This document shows, piece by piece, positions 1-9,634 of a stretch of 64,000 nt of DNA. The translations under genes and the position numbers were made by a program. The DNA is taken from the NCBI RefSeq assembly GCF_020966635.1, contig NZ_JAJKFQ010000011.1, positions 1,528,021 through 1,592,020 on the forward strand, written 5' to 3'. How positions within the stretch are numbered: the stretch's first letter is position 1; each line of letters opens with the position of its first letter. The notes under the pieces are model-generated. The model was not told the origin of the DNA and searched no databases. It saw only the letters and a program-made list of their open reading frames with translations. Origin of the DNA: Stieleria sp. JC731 (GTDB lineage Bacteria; Planctomycetota; Planctomycetia; Pirellulales; Pirellulaceae).

Positions 1-235
1 GTCGAAGGATCTCTGTGGCTCGCAACGTTTCAGCTCGTCGAATCTCTTCGCTGCCGTGAGGAGTGGGCTCACCGGTGGTAAGATCCAAAATCCCAACTCG
101 CATCCCTTGATCAACCATCTTCGCAATCGTTCCCCCCATTCCCAGCTCCGCGTCATCGGGATGAGGCGCGACCACGAGCATGTCCAATGGCTCGATCGGT
201 TCAATGGTTTCCGGTCCGTCGGTGTGAATCTTCAT
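1..235 (-). CDS. PIG-L (LmbE-like) deacetylase, 3' end outside the window
   Basis: Only the first 78 codons are visible; the gene runs off the left edge. The N-terminus has the PIG-L fold signature: a hydrophobic strand followed by HPDD at residues 25-28 (the His and last Asp are zinc ligands in this family), then LGMGGTIAK and a second strand ending in [12 protein letters not shown]. That last motif resembles BshB1, the N-acetylglucosaminyl-malate deacetylase of bacillithiol synthesis, so a GlcNAc-type deacetylase acting on a small sugar conjugate is likely, but the substrate cannot be fixed from this fragment. The ATG overlaps the stop of the upstream cyclase-fold gene as ATGA (232-235), so translation is probably coupled. 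It is the last visible gene of the six-gene operon. Confidence 0.85.
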   Translation of the reverse strand, partial: MKIHTDGPETIEPIEPLDMLVVAPHPDDAELGMGGTIAKMVDQGMRVGILDLTTGEPTPHGSEEIRRAETLRATEILR

Positions 236-1362
236 CGTTGGTAAATCGGGAGGTAGTGATAGCGTACCGATAGCGACAAAATCGCGAGTGACGTCGAATA
301 GACCATGCCGACGTTTCGTTCTTCGCCGCTGGGGGACATCCAAGACCCATCACGTCTTTGTCGCGGCAGCAGCAAAGACGCGACGACCTTTCTCGCTTCT
401 TCGTTAAACTTGCCACCAGCTTGATACATTCCTTGGGCGTAATAGTACAGCCCATAGAATAGGTATCGCTCACTAACCTTGGGTTCGTTTTGCAACAACC
501 AGTTTGCCGCCGCCGCAACTTCTTTGGCGTCGTATTCTCCGCACACCTGCATGGCCAACAAACCCGCAGCGGTCATCGTAAACGAGGGATGCGTTTGTCC
601 GGGGGTGTAGCTGAAACCACCGCTTCCGGAGCCCTGTCCACTGAAACGCCCGGTGAACGAATTTCGTAGGTATTCAAGCGCGCTCTCGATCGCCTCGGCA
701 GGAACATCCAATCCATCGTTCTTCGCTGATCGCAAAGCCATCAGCTGCCAAATCGATACCGACAGATCGCTTTCCGGAGATCCCGGCGTGTATCGCCAAC
801 CACCTTGCAATCGACGAGCTTTGGGAACTGCCTGTGATGCAAGGATCAGTCGAATGGCATGTTCCAGTCGGTCATGGATGGCATTGTTCTGTTCAACGGT
901 GGCGCCCATGCCTAGCATTTCAGTCAGCATCAGTGTCGCGATGCCGTGGCCGTACATCCGTGATCCGTCGTGCTGTCCCAGGTAGCCGGAGTCGGTTTGA
1001 TGGTGAGCACGTAAAACGAAATCGATTGCGGCACGCATCGCGCGGCCGTTACGCGTCGGCTCAGATGGCTCCGTTCCCACCGCGGCCATTGCCATAATGG
1101 CGAGTGCTGTCAGAGCGACTTCGTGTCCTCGGTCGGTAATCGATCCCGCCGCAATATGACTGCCCGTACGTTGATTGCTGATCAAGTACTCGACCGCGCG
1201 GTTGCAGGCATCGTCAAGTTGATCGTTGACATACAAGTTGTCGACGGAAAGGTCTTCTTGTGCGACTGCGCTACCAACGTGCCAAGGAATGAGCCCACCG
1301 GCACCGGCTGCAAATCCGCCTGTTATCGCGGCCAAGAGATTTCGCCGCTGAATACCACTCAT
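232..1362 (-). CDS. Tat-exported prenyltransferase/squalene-cyclase-fold protein
   Basis: 376 residues. The N-terminus has a twin-arginine signal (RR at 6-7, a hydrophobic stretch, cleavage probably near residue 35 after GSAVA). The mature part consists of alpha-hairpin repeats typical of the terpenoid cyclase/prenyltransferase alpha-alpha toroid, with recurring GGW/GGF/DGSW segments ([35 protein letters not shown]). The DxDD protonation motif of true squalene-hopene cyclases is not visible, so a binding or structural role, or another enzyme activity, is as likely as cyclisation. It overlaps the preceding gene by ATGA (1359-1362) and the next one by ATGA (232-235). This family commonly sits beside vWA/DUF58 genes in planctomycetes (general knowledge, not checked here). 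Confidence 0.82.
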   Translation of the reverse strand: MSGIQRRNLLAAITGGFAAGAGGLIPWHVGSAVAQEDLSVDNLYVNDQLDDACNRAVEYLISNQRTGSHIAAGSITDRGHEVALTALAIMAMAAVGTEPSEPTRNGRAMRAAIDFVLRAHHQTDSGYLGQHDGSRMYGHGIATLMLTEMLGMGATVEQNNAIHDRLEHAIRLILASQAVPKARRLQGGWRYTPGSPESDLSVSIWQLMALRSAKNDGLDVPAEAIESALEYLRNSFTGRFSGQGSGSGGFSYTPGQTHPSFTMTAAGLLAMQVCGEYDAKEVAAAANWLLQNEPKVSERYLFYGLYYYAQGMYQAGGKFNEEARKVVASLLLPRQRRDGSWMSPSGEERNVGMVYSTSLAILSLSVRYHYLPIYQR

Positions 1363-4300
1363 TCTTTCGTCTCCGCCGAGCGTTTACTGATCGCTTTGAA
1401 GTACGCTTTCACTTCTGCCGCGTAACCTCTCGGGATACGTGTCTTTCGGCCTTGGTTGGCGTTCTCGACCCCTTGTTCGCGAAGGTCTCCCCAATCGCCG
1501 TCGACAATATCAACATCGCCGACTTGGTTGCTGCCGTTTGGCGGCTCGCCGCTGCCGGCTTCCGAGACCGGGTTGGACGACTGCTTTGATCCTTGTGATT
1601 GGTCACCTTGCTGACCTGATTGAGCTTGCGCAAGACTTTGCATTCGCTGTTTGGCTGCTGCCTGCAGTTGTGCGTCAAGCATCTGGGCCAGGGTTGGCGA
1701 CGCTTGAGCAGCATTCCCGGCAGATGAAGCGTCTGACTGCTGACCGGCTTGGTCGCCTTGACTTGCTCCGTTAGCCTGCGAACTGCTACCGCTCGGTTGT
1801 CCAGAACTTTGCTGCATCCCTTCGCTCGGATTGCCAGCCTGTCCGTTCTGGCTGTCCTGCTGACCTTGGTTGGCAGATTGATTTTCAGACGATCCTGAAA
1901 GTGAGCGATCCAATTCATCCAGCGTCTGAGCCATTTGTTCGGGGCTAGCCTGGTCGAATGCTGTCGGCCGAGATTGACTGTCGGAACTGTTTCCGTCTGC
2001 CGGTGAGTTCTGGTTTTGGCTGGGCGACATATTCGGTTGGCGTGTCGCATCGGCACTAGGCAGAGGCTGCTGATTCATTTGTTCCGAAGCTTGTGAATCG
2101 GAATTCGCGGATGAACTGTCTGCCGGGGCTTGGTTGGATGCGGATTGAAACTGTTCGGTCAGCCGATCCGCTTGCTCATCGATCTGCTCCGACGCTTGAC
2201 TGATCGCTTCGCTCGCCTGCGGTGAAACCGAATCATCTTGTTGGGTTTTGTCCAAGAGGTCGCCGGCGGATTTTGAAGACTGCGCCGGTTGCATTTCGGT
2301 GCGTTTTGCCGCTTCGGCCAACTGAGACGCGATCGCTTCACGCTCGAGCCGTTTTTCGTGTCTTGAGGCTCGCATCAAATTGTCAGCCGCCTGTTGTACG
2401 TCTCGCGAAACGGCGTCTTGTCGGTCGCCACTATGTCTGGCATGGTCACGGCTTGCGCGTAAGTCATCTGCAAATTGTGATTGCTGAGACATTTGATCGA
2501 GTTCGCGAGCGATATTTTCGAGCCGTTGCCCAACGTTTTCGGCAAGCTTTTGCCCCAACTCGGAGGCCGGGTTTGCCTTTTCTAGATCGTTGGCCTTGGT
2601 GTCATTGATATCGTTGGCGCGGCGATTGGCGTCTTCTCGGCGGTCACGAGCGAGTTGCTTCGTGGTCTTCGCTTGCTCTTCAGTCCGCTCAGCTTCGGCG
2701 AGACGATCCTGTTGCTTTGCAATTTCGTCCTTTCGCCATTGATTGTCAGGTTCGTTCTTTAAACGTTCCTGTTCACGTTTGATTGATTCGGTGGATTCTC
2801 GGATCGTTTGTTGAGCACGATTAATGCGTTGATTGGCTTGCGTTTCATTTGAATTCCATCGATTGCGTTGCTGATTGAGTGCGTTCAATTCTTGATTGCG
2901 AAGTCGATTTTCATTTTGTCGCATATTGGCAGCCGCTCGATCTCTGGCATCATCCGACTGGTGGAGATCTCGTTCGGCGGAGCGTCCCAGTTGCTTGGAA
3001 GCTTTGTCGACCGTGCGGTGAGCTTCACGAAGTTGTTCTTGCATCTGACTTGCCGCTTGCTGCAATTCGGAAAGCGTCGAATCGCCGCGTCGAGCCTGCT
3101 CGGTCGATTTGATTGCCTGGTCGACTTGCTGACGAGCGTCTTCAAGGAGTTGTCGGCCATCGGCATCATTGCCCCAGCCGGCTGCAGATTGGGCGGTCGG
3201 TAGCGTTCGATCCCGCAAGGTTTCGGCGCGTTGGATAAACTCTTCAAGCAGCATCCGCTGTTGCTGTTTCTGTTCACTGAATGCATCGTCGTCCTGTTCA
3301 AGTGAACGTTGCAGTTGCCTTTCTTGGTCTGCGGATTGGCGCAGGCTGCGGACGGCATCATCAACAATCGAATTGGAAATGTCACTTAAGGATTCCTGCA
3401 TCGGCTCATTTCGTTGCAGTTCCTCTTCGAGTTGACGCAGCAATTCACGCGGATCTTGTGAAGCCGAACGAGCCATCTGTTCGGCTTGTTCATAGCGGTT
3501 TTGGAGCTGTTGTGCAGCTTGCAGTTCTTGCTCAGTTTGCCGGAGCTGTTCGCGTGATTCAGAAATATCTTCTCCCGCGTCAAGCTTTTCGAAATGTTCC
3601 GCGGTCTGTTGCAGTCGGTCTTCCAGTTTTGACAAACTCTGTTCAGCTTGTTCCATGGCCCGCTGACGTTGTTGGTCAGTGGATGCGTTTTCGGCTTGTT
3701 TCGCCGTTTGTTTTGTCTCTCGCAAAGCTTCAGCGATCATTTCTGCAGCCGCATCCGCATCGCGAGCCCGCTGACGTTGCTGTTCATCGGTGATCGTTGC
3801 AGTGTTGGCTTCATCGATCAATGACTGCACCGTCTCGGTCGCTTTCTCGGCGGCTTCATCGATCGATTCCAAAGCCTGGTCGGTAGCTTTGGCGTCGGAG
3901 GGGTCCTGCTGCTCAGTTGACTTGGCGGCCTCATCGGATTTCTGCGCCGCCTCGCGAGCCTGCTTGGCAGCTTCGCGGGCCTGTTCGGCAATTGTTTGGA
4001 CGTATTTCCGCAGAGTTTGACGAGCTTCCGTTTGAAACTGCTGGAGGTTGGTTTCGCCAACATCGATCCCTCGCGAAATTCCCTCGAGCGGTAGTGCTGC
4101 GGAAACGAAGGGATCGTTACGCCAAATTCGAGCGTCGAGTTTATCTTGTGCTGATCTCCACTGGTCGCTGTGACGAATCTGATCCAAGTCGCCAAGGAAT
4201 TCCCAGTCGATCCCCGCATCCCGAAGGTAGATCAACGCGAGTTCAAGTCGGACATTTTGATACTTCATCCAAATCGAGTGGTAGATCTTTCGAAGTGCTG

Positions 4301-7241
4301 AACTGTCAGGTTGTCGCTCACCATCGCGGATTGCCAAGATGGCTTTTGCCGTGTTGCGAAGCTCACCTGTCGATTCCAATATTCGGATCGCTTTCGCGAT
4401 CGCGTTGAAAACCTCTTCTGGCGATTCTTCTTTGTAAGGTTGGAAACCGGATTCGGTGACGTTTTTAATCGCTCGACTATAGAGCCCAAGATCGGACGCA
4501 AGGTCAAGATCTGAACGCTGCTTATGGCGACAGAGGCTTTCCCATCCGGCCGACCGAACGAGGAGCCGATTGAGCTGTGTCGTAAAACGCAATTGATGCC
4601 AGCGGGTTTCGATTGCGGCAAGTGCGGCTTTGTTGGCGTCCTTTTCTTCTTTTTCCGATTTGACGGAACGCTCCCATTGCCGTCCGCGATCTCGCAAAGA
4701 GTTGGTTTCGGTCGTCAAAAATCCAACTTCGCGTAACATGTCTCGTTCCAACCGCACCAAGTGGTCGTGGATCCCGTGATCCATCACGTCTTGGGGCCGA
4801 CTTTCTACTTCGCGCAAAAGAGATTCAACGACCGCTTCGATTTGATCTCGTTCTGCTCGCTCTTCGACGAGGGTTTCCAGTTGCAAAACCCATCGCTCGG
4901 ACCATCTGGACCAGCGATCTCCGATCAGATGCTGTGCGGTCCGCGTTGGCAGCTGCGTCTCGTATTTTGCCAACAGACGATCAATCTCTTTTAATTGACC
5001 GGCAATCAGGACCAAGTACCGGGGCAAACGCTCCGAAGGCAAGTTTTCGGAAAGCTTTGCGACGTTTTGCCGAAGCATATTCACATCCGCGTACATGGCT
5101 GACAAAAAAGCAGCCGCGAAACGTTGTTGTGTGAATTCTGCTAACCGTTGACTCTGGTTTTTCGCACTGCCAGCTGCGGAGGCGAGTTCGGAAAGGGAGC
5201 GTTTTCGATTGGAAGTGAACGCCTCTTCGTGATGATCGTCTAAAAACGCCAGTTCGTGAAACGCTTGGTCCAATGTCGTTTCAATATCAATGACAACACG
5301 CCCGGACAACTCTGTAATCGCAGCGCTGCCTTCGTTACCCGTCACTGCTAATGTTTGCCGAATTTGTTTTACCAATTCGACGGAGTCTTTTTGCAGCTCA
5401 GACCACTTTTTCCGTTCTTCAGCGATGGCGTCCAGCTGATCGTCTTTAGCGAACTCGCGAACGCTATCAGACAACGTTTGAGTCGCCTCGGCCCACTTCA
5501 ACAACGATTCGCTTTGAAGGGCCAAGTCTTCGAGGAACTGATGTCGGTCCGCATCAAAGCCATCGCCGGCGATCAACAGTTCGATAATCGGTGACGTCGA
5601 CCGATTGCCCTTCCGATCGACAGCCACCAACCGAGTGCGGACGAGATCACCGGCTTTCAATTGATCGTTCGGTGACGTTTCACCCAAGCGATGAAGCAGA
5701 TCCCACGACCATTGCAAATCGTGTTGCCGAGCGGGAATGTCGATCGGCAACGCATAGCTTTTTAGCACTCCGCCGTTGATCGTGATCTCCTGTTCGATTT
5801 GACTGATCGGCAAATCGTCGATGACCTTGGCCTTCATTTCTAAGACATCCAGGGAGGAAACCATTTGGCTCATTTGAATGCTTTTGTCCCACTGCACGAT
5901 CGGGCTTAGGTCCAAGACCGGAACGATCATGTTCATGGGGGCGAATGGGTTGTCTAGGCCGCTTTGAGCACTAGTCGCTTCGACTTGATATTGTCCCGAT
6001 GTTTTGATCGAAACGGAAGCTTTGAATTTCGTTCCGTCCTCGTTGACCGGTTCCATCAGGCTTTGACTGCCGCGAACTCCATATCGGATGGCCGCGGTTT
6101 CGACGGGTTGGTCAAATGTCACAGTGACCTCGGCCGTCGTCCCTTGCAGTGCCTTCAGATCACCGTGTTCTTCTTCCGCGCTGCGATCGTTCAGCTGTGC
6201 ATATTCCGGCAGACGATAGAGCTTTTCGAAAAGTACGACCTTTGGTCTTGGCAAAGGCGTCAAACGATGCCACGAAGTGATGGCATCACCGGCGAGGATT
6301 CGATACCGAAGGGGAGTCGACCCGACGGAAAGATTAGCCGCAAAGGTGTCTCCAGTAGGTTGTTCGGCGGAGACTGCTGAATCATCCGCAGAATCGAGTG
6401 GAATCGCATCGCTGTCTTCGTCTGTTTCGCTTCCTCCGGATGGTCGAAAATCGCTGGGGTTCAGCCGCGGCGTCATCGCGCTTTCAACTTCGTTTCCATC
6501 CAGGTCTTGCCACTGCAGTAGGACTTCGGAATCTCCGTAGTCCAAAACGCTAACGACGACCGCGACCGCGTCTCCCTGAGCGACATACTTCGTCGGCGGG
6601 TCGGGTTGCACAATCGTGACTTTGGTCCGAGACGCGCGTTCGATCGAAAATCCAGGCAGCGCGGCACGAGCCAAACGTCGGCCGAATTGCGCCGATGGGA
6701 CCAGCATCAACAGGCTGCATACTCCGACGACAATGAAGCCACTGACCAGCCATCGTCGTACCAGTTTTAGTGGTAACAACTGAGCTACCTGGACGGCGGC
6801 AATCCGCTTGCCCACGCGTGATTGCAAGACCCGTTGGAAATAGGGTGAGCCGTTGGCGTGACGCGGATCGGATAGTTCAACTGCGGAAACTAAGTCTTCA
6901 CGCAATGTCGGAGACATCGAGTCGAGATGCTTGGCCAAGTGCAGATCATCGGTTTGTCTCAGGGGCCGAATTGCTGCAAACCACACGACCGCTCCGGTCG
7001 CTACGTACACGCCGACTGCGAGCGCCCAGCGCAGGGGATCGTTAATGAAGAACAGAAAATCCAACATCGCGACGGTGAGCGCCGACAAGACAAACGTCAG
7101 CAGTGCGACACCGATACCACGCAGCACCAAAAGCAAGCTTCGCCGACGTCTAAACTGGCCGAGGCTTCGCCTGGTGGCCGGATCCAGATCGCTGGTTTGC
7201 TGTGCCGCAGTATTGAAGAATTGATCGCTTGTCGTTGACAT
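1359..7241 (-). CDS. Giant membrane-anchored coiled-coil protein (DUF4175-like)
   Basis: 1,960 residues. Three hydrophobic segments near the N-terminus (about 36-58, 66-90 and 160-185) anchor it in the membrane. A region of about 600 residues with beta-rich, Ig-like character follows, then about 1,000 residues of charged, Gln/Glu/Arg-rich coiled coil. A low-complexity Ser/Gln/Asn/Ala tract (about 1,640-1,900) precedes a conserved-looking C-terminal tail (IPRGYAAEVKAYFKAISKR). The architecture resembles the large DUF4175-type proteins; that family assignment is inference. It lies 23 nt after the vWA gene, the only junction in the operon without an ATGA overlap, with a purine-rich GAGAAAGA tract before the ATG. 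It probably spans or organises the cell envelope. Long ORFs on the opposite strand are shadows of its biased composition. Confidence 0.85.
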   Translation of the reverse strand: MSTTSDQFFNTAAQQTSDLDPATRRSLGQFRRRRSLLLVLRGIGVALLTFVLSALTVAMLDFLFFINDPLRWALAVGVYVATGAVVWFAAIRPLRQTDDLHLAKHLDSMSPTLREDLVSAVELSDPRHANGSPYFQRVLQSRVGKRIAAVQVAQLLPLKLVRRWLVSGFIVVGVCSLLMLVPSAQFGRRLARAALPGFSIERASRTKVTIVQPDPPTKYVAQGDAVAVVVSVLDYGDSEVLLQWQDLDGNEVESAMTPRLNPSDFRPSGGSETDEDSDAIPLDSADDSAVSAEQPTGDTFAANLSVGSTPLRYRILAGDAITSWHRLTPLPRPKVVLFEKLYRLPEYAQLNDRSAEEEHGDLKALQGTTAEVTVTFDQPVETAAIRYGVRGSQSLMEPVNEDGTKFKASVSIKTSGQYQVEATSAQSGLDNPFAPMNMIVPVLDLSPIVQWDKSIQMSQMVSSLDVLEMKAKVIDDLPISQIEQEITINGGVLKSYALPIDIPARQHDLQWSWDLLHRLGETSPNDQLKAGDLVRTRLVAVDRKGNRSTSPIIELLIAGDGFDADRHQFLEDLALQSESLLKWAEATQTLSDSVREFAKDDQLDAIAEERKKWSELQKDSVELVKQIRQTLAVTGNEGSAAITELSGRVVIDIETTLDQAFHELAFLDDHHEEAFTSNRKRSLSELASAAGSAKNQSQRLAEFTQQRFAAAFLSAMYADVNMLRQNVAKLSENLPSERLPRYLVLIAGQLKEIDRLLAKYETQLPTRTAQHLIGDRWSRWSERWVLQLETLVEERAERDQIEAVVESLLREVESRPQDVMDHGIHDHLVRLERDMLREVGFLTTETNSLRDRGRQWERSVKSEKEEKDANKAALAAIETRWHQLRFTTQLNRLLVRSAGWESLCRHKQRSDLDLASDLGLYSRAIKNVTESGFQPYKEESPEEVFNAIAKAIRILESTGELRNTAKAILAIRDGERQPDSSALRKIYHSIWMKYQNVRLELALIYLRDAGIDWEFLGDLDQIRHSDQWRSAQDKLDARIWRNDPFVSAALPLEGISRGIDVGETNLQQFQTEARQTLRKYVQTIAEQAREAAKQAREAAQKSDEAAKSTEQQDPSDAKATDQALESIDEAAEKATETVQSLIDEANTATITDEQQRQRARDADAAAEMIAEALRETKQTAKQAENASTDQQRQRAMEQAEQSLSKLEDRLQQTAEHFEKLDAGEDISESREQLRQTEQELQAAQQLQNRYEQAEQMARSASQDPRELLRQLEEELQRNEPMQESLSDISNSIVDDAVRSLRQSADQERQLQRSLEQDDDAFSEQKQQQRMLLEEFIQRAETLRDRTLPTAQSAAGWGNDADGRQLLEDARQQVDQAIKSTEQARRGDSTLSELQQAASQMQEQLREAHRTVDKASKQLGRSAERDLHQSDDARDRAAANMRQNENRLRNQELNALNQQRNRWNSNETQANQRINRAQQTIRESTESIKREQERLKNEPDNQWRKDEIAKQQDRLAEAERTEEQAKTTKQLARDRREDANRRANDINDTKANDLEKANPASELGQKLAENVGQRLENIARELDQMSQQSQFADDLRASRDHARHSGDRQDAVSRDVQQAADNLMRASRHEKRLEREAIASQLAEAAKRTEMQPAQSSKSAGDLLDKTQQDDSVSPQASEAISQASEQIDEQADRLTEQFQSASNQAPADSSSANSDSQASEQMNQQPLPSADATRQPNMSPSQNQNSPADGNSSDSQSRPTAFDQASPEQMAQTLDELDRSLSGSSENQSANQGQQDSQNGQAGNPSEGMQQSSGQPSGSSSQANGASQGDQAGQQSDASSAGNAAQASPTLAQMLDAQLQAAAKQRMQSLAQAQSGQQGDQSQGSKQSSNPVSEAGSGEPPNGSNQVGDVDIVDGDWGDLREQGVENANQGRKTRIPRGYAAEVKAYFKAISKRSAETKE

Positions 7242-7264
7242 GATTCTTTCTCGCTAGGTCTTGC

Positions 7265-9634
7265 CTATACCAAGCCCGCCCGCTTTCGACACCACCATTC
7301 GATCGCTAACAGCAGAATGATGGGACAAAACCAAAAGTAGGATTGCCACAACACCGTGTCCGTTTCGATGATCGTTCCACTGGACAGCGGTTTTAGTAAA
7401 TCAAGAATTTGGCCCGAATCGGATTCATGAAAATATTCACCGCCTCCGGACGAAGCGATCTCTCGAAGCGACGATTCGTCTAGGCTCATCCGCTGCATCT
7501 CCGCGCTGCGGCTTTCATTGATCCAAACCGGTGTCGATGCTAGCAGTGCCGACTCGTCAAAGCCGCTGGCTCGGATTCGAATCGAGTACTCATCTGCGGG
7601 AAGGGATAGGATCGTCCCGCGATAAGTTCCCCGTTGCGGCTGATCGACGGACATCGGAACGGTGGCGATGACGACGCCATTTCGCATCACCATCGCATCG
7701 ACGGTGGAGTCGGATACTGGATTGCCGCGGCCGTCTCGCAGACGCGCGCGGACCTCAACGGCAGAACCGGCGGCGTATTCGACCTTGTCGGTACCGAGTG
7801 AAACGAATTGATCGCTCGCCGAGTAAGGAGGCTCCATTGCGGCGACAACTAACTGATTCCAAAATCTCGCATGGAATCGATCCGCAACCTTGTATCGCCA
7901 ACGCCAGGTTTGGTCGGAACCACAATAAAAGACTCGGCCCGAGCCATACATTCGTGTCGCCAACCAAGGTGTGGTGCGTCCGCCACGAAGCACTGCCTCG
8001 GCCCAAGATTCGGCGCCGTCGGCAAGCTCGACATTCATCGTCCAACTGGGCGACGGCAGCTGCATCCAAAACTGACCTAAGTTTTCGACGCCGTCGACAA
8101 GCGCCAAAGCCGGTTGCTCAAGACCCGCCGATGTTGGACGGACTCCTGTGGGCTGATTGGTTTGGCTGGATCCGATGTATCGCACCGGCATCAATTCACC
8201 AAGTTCGGTTTGCGCCAGCGTGCGAAGCTTTCCGAACCGACCTTCGATGACAATTAGTCCTCCGCCACCGGCAACGTAACGAATCAGCCTTCCGCGATCC
8301 TCCGACGTGAAAATCGATGGGTCGATTTCACCGATAAGTACGGCATCGTAGTTTGATAAGCCGGTATCGCTATCGGGAAATTGGTCGTCCTGTTCACCGC
8401 GAGGTAGCGTGGGGTTTTGTGTGCCGGGACCAAAGACAATCACATTGGCCTTCCACGCAGGATCGCGAACGAACAGATTCTTTAGATACCGTGTTTCCCA
8501 GCGACTTGAACCGTCGAGAATCAGAATCTTTCGATCGCGTGTTGACGCGGTCACACGGAATTCCGTTGCGTTATTCTTATCGGAATAGTCGCGACCCGAA
8601 GTCTCAATCGACGCGGTGAACTGTAGCACTTCGTTCGTCCGTTCGATCCCGCGAGGCAGTCGTTGTTGAAGCCTCTGAAGTATCGGCTGCACATCGATTT
8701 CGAATGGGACGGGGCGAGTCGTATCGGTGTCGATCAGCAGATCTTTCTGCCAAACGACTTCCCCTTCGGATTCGATCTTCAGTTTGATCGGTGTGCCTTC
8801 CTCGCCAAATTGTTTGAGCACGATTTCGCCAGCAAGCCGACCGGCTCGCGCGACCGATTCTGGCTTGAGAACTTCGACGATACCGACATCATCGGGCTCA
8901 TCGACCGAACCGAAACCCATGGTTACGACGTTCGTTCCACCAATAGAAAGTTGCTTGGCAATCGAACTGGGCGAGCGTTGTCCGCTTGAACGCGCGTTGT
9001 CTTGGCCATCGCTTAGGATAACGAGGGCTGATCGGCGTACCGAATCGGTTTCGGTGGTTGTGTCTGGTGCCTCGTCTCCCGAATTTAGGTTTAGCGACGA
9101 CAAAACGGAAACCAAGGGACTCGATAAGTCTGTTCCGGTTCCGTTTGCTGCGATGTCCAGCGACGAGGGCAGCGGCGTATCACTATCGCTAGACCAGATC
9201 GGCACCGCAGTGTCGCGATCAAAAGCGATCACGTCCACGGCGTGTGTTTGCTTCATTTGTTCCAGCCAGCCCGGTTCACTCGGCGTTCCGACTAAATAGT
9301 CACTCGCTCGACGCAAGCGGTTGGCAGGACCATCAGGCGACTGACTGTCACTAAGCGACATACTCTGTGACGTATCGACAGCGAAAACGACTCGGCCTAG
9401 TGTCCCGATCACCTGGCGACGATGCCAAATCGGGCCAGCCAGAATCAGCACCACCAACGCAACCGCAGTCGCACGCAAACTGGGCAATAGCCACGAGTAG
9501 GGCGTTTGAAGCGTTTTGGTTTCACGTTGATACAGAAACAAAACGGTGACGACAGAAACGGCGACCAAGGCCAGGACCAGCCAGACCGGCAGATCCCCTG
9601 CAAAGCGAAGCGGGAATAGGACTGGGAAGATCAT
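7265..9634 (-). CDS. Membrane vWA protein with glutamine-amidotransferase-like domain
   Basis: 789 residues from the ATG at 9634, chosen because it forms an ATGA overlap (9631-9634) with the preceding stop; an in-frame start 31 codons upstream lies inside the preceding gene and is unlikely. Two membrane segments (about 16-35 and 53-70) precede a von Willebrand A domain with the metal-ion site DTSQS at 87-91. A class-I amidotransferase-like Rossmann region follows around 430-510 (YDAVLIGEID, then GGGGLIVIEG), without a visible catalytic Cys, then beta-rich domains and a C-terminal membrane helix next to WWCRKRAG. This matches the planctomycete VWA/BatA-like proteins encoded with DUF58 genes. 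It is probably a periplasm-facing partner of the BatA-like protein. Confidence 0.85.
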   Translation of the reverse strand: MIFPVLFPLRFAGDLPVWLVLALVAVSVVTVLFLYQRETKTLQTPYSWLLPSLRATAVALVVLILAGPIWHRRQVIGTLGRVVFAVDTSQSMSLSDSQSPDGPANRLRRASDYLVGTPSEPGWLEQMKQTHAVDVIAFDRDTAVPIWSSDSDTPLPSSLDIAANGTGTDLSSPLVSVLSSLNLNSGDEAPDTTTETDSVRRSALVILSDGQDNARSSGQRSPSSIAKQLSIGGTNVVTMGFGSVDEPDDVGIVEVLKPESVARAGRLAGEIVLKQFGEEGTPIKLKIESEGEVVWQKDLLIDTDTTRPVPFEIDVQPILQRLQQRLPRGIERTNEVLQFTASIETSGRDYSDKNNATEFRVTASTRDRKILILDGSSRWETRYLKNLFVRDPAWKANVIVFGPGTQNPTLPRGEQDDQFPDSDTGLSNYDAVLIGEIDPSIFTSEDRGRLIRYVAGGGGLIVIEGRFGKLRTLAQTELGELMPVRYIGSSQTNQPTGVRPTSAGLEQPALALVDGVENLGQFWMQLPSPSWTMNVELADGAESWAEAVLRGGRTTPWLATRMYGSGRVFYCGSDQTWRWRYKVADRFHARFWNQLVVAAMEPPYSASDQFVSLGTDKVEYAAGSAVEVRARLRDGRGNPVSDSTVDAMVMRNGVVIATVPMSVDQPQRGTYRGTILSLPADEYSIRIRASGFDESALLASTPVWINESRSAEMQRMSLDESSLREIASSGGGEYFHESDSGQILDLLKPLSSGTIIETDTVLWQSYFWFCPIILLLAIEWWCRKRAGLV

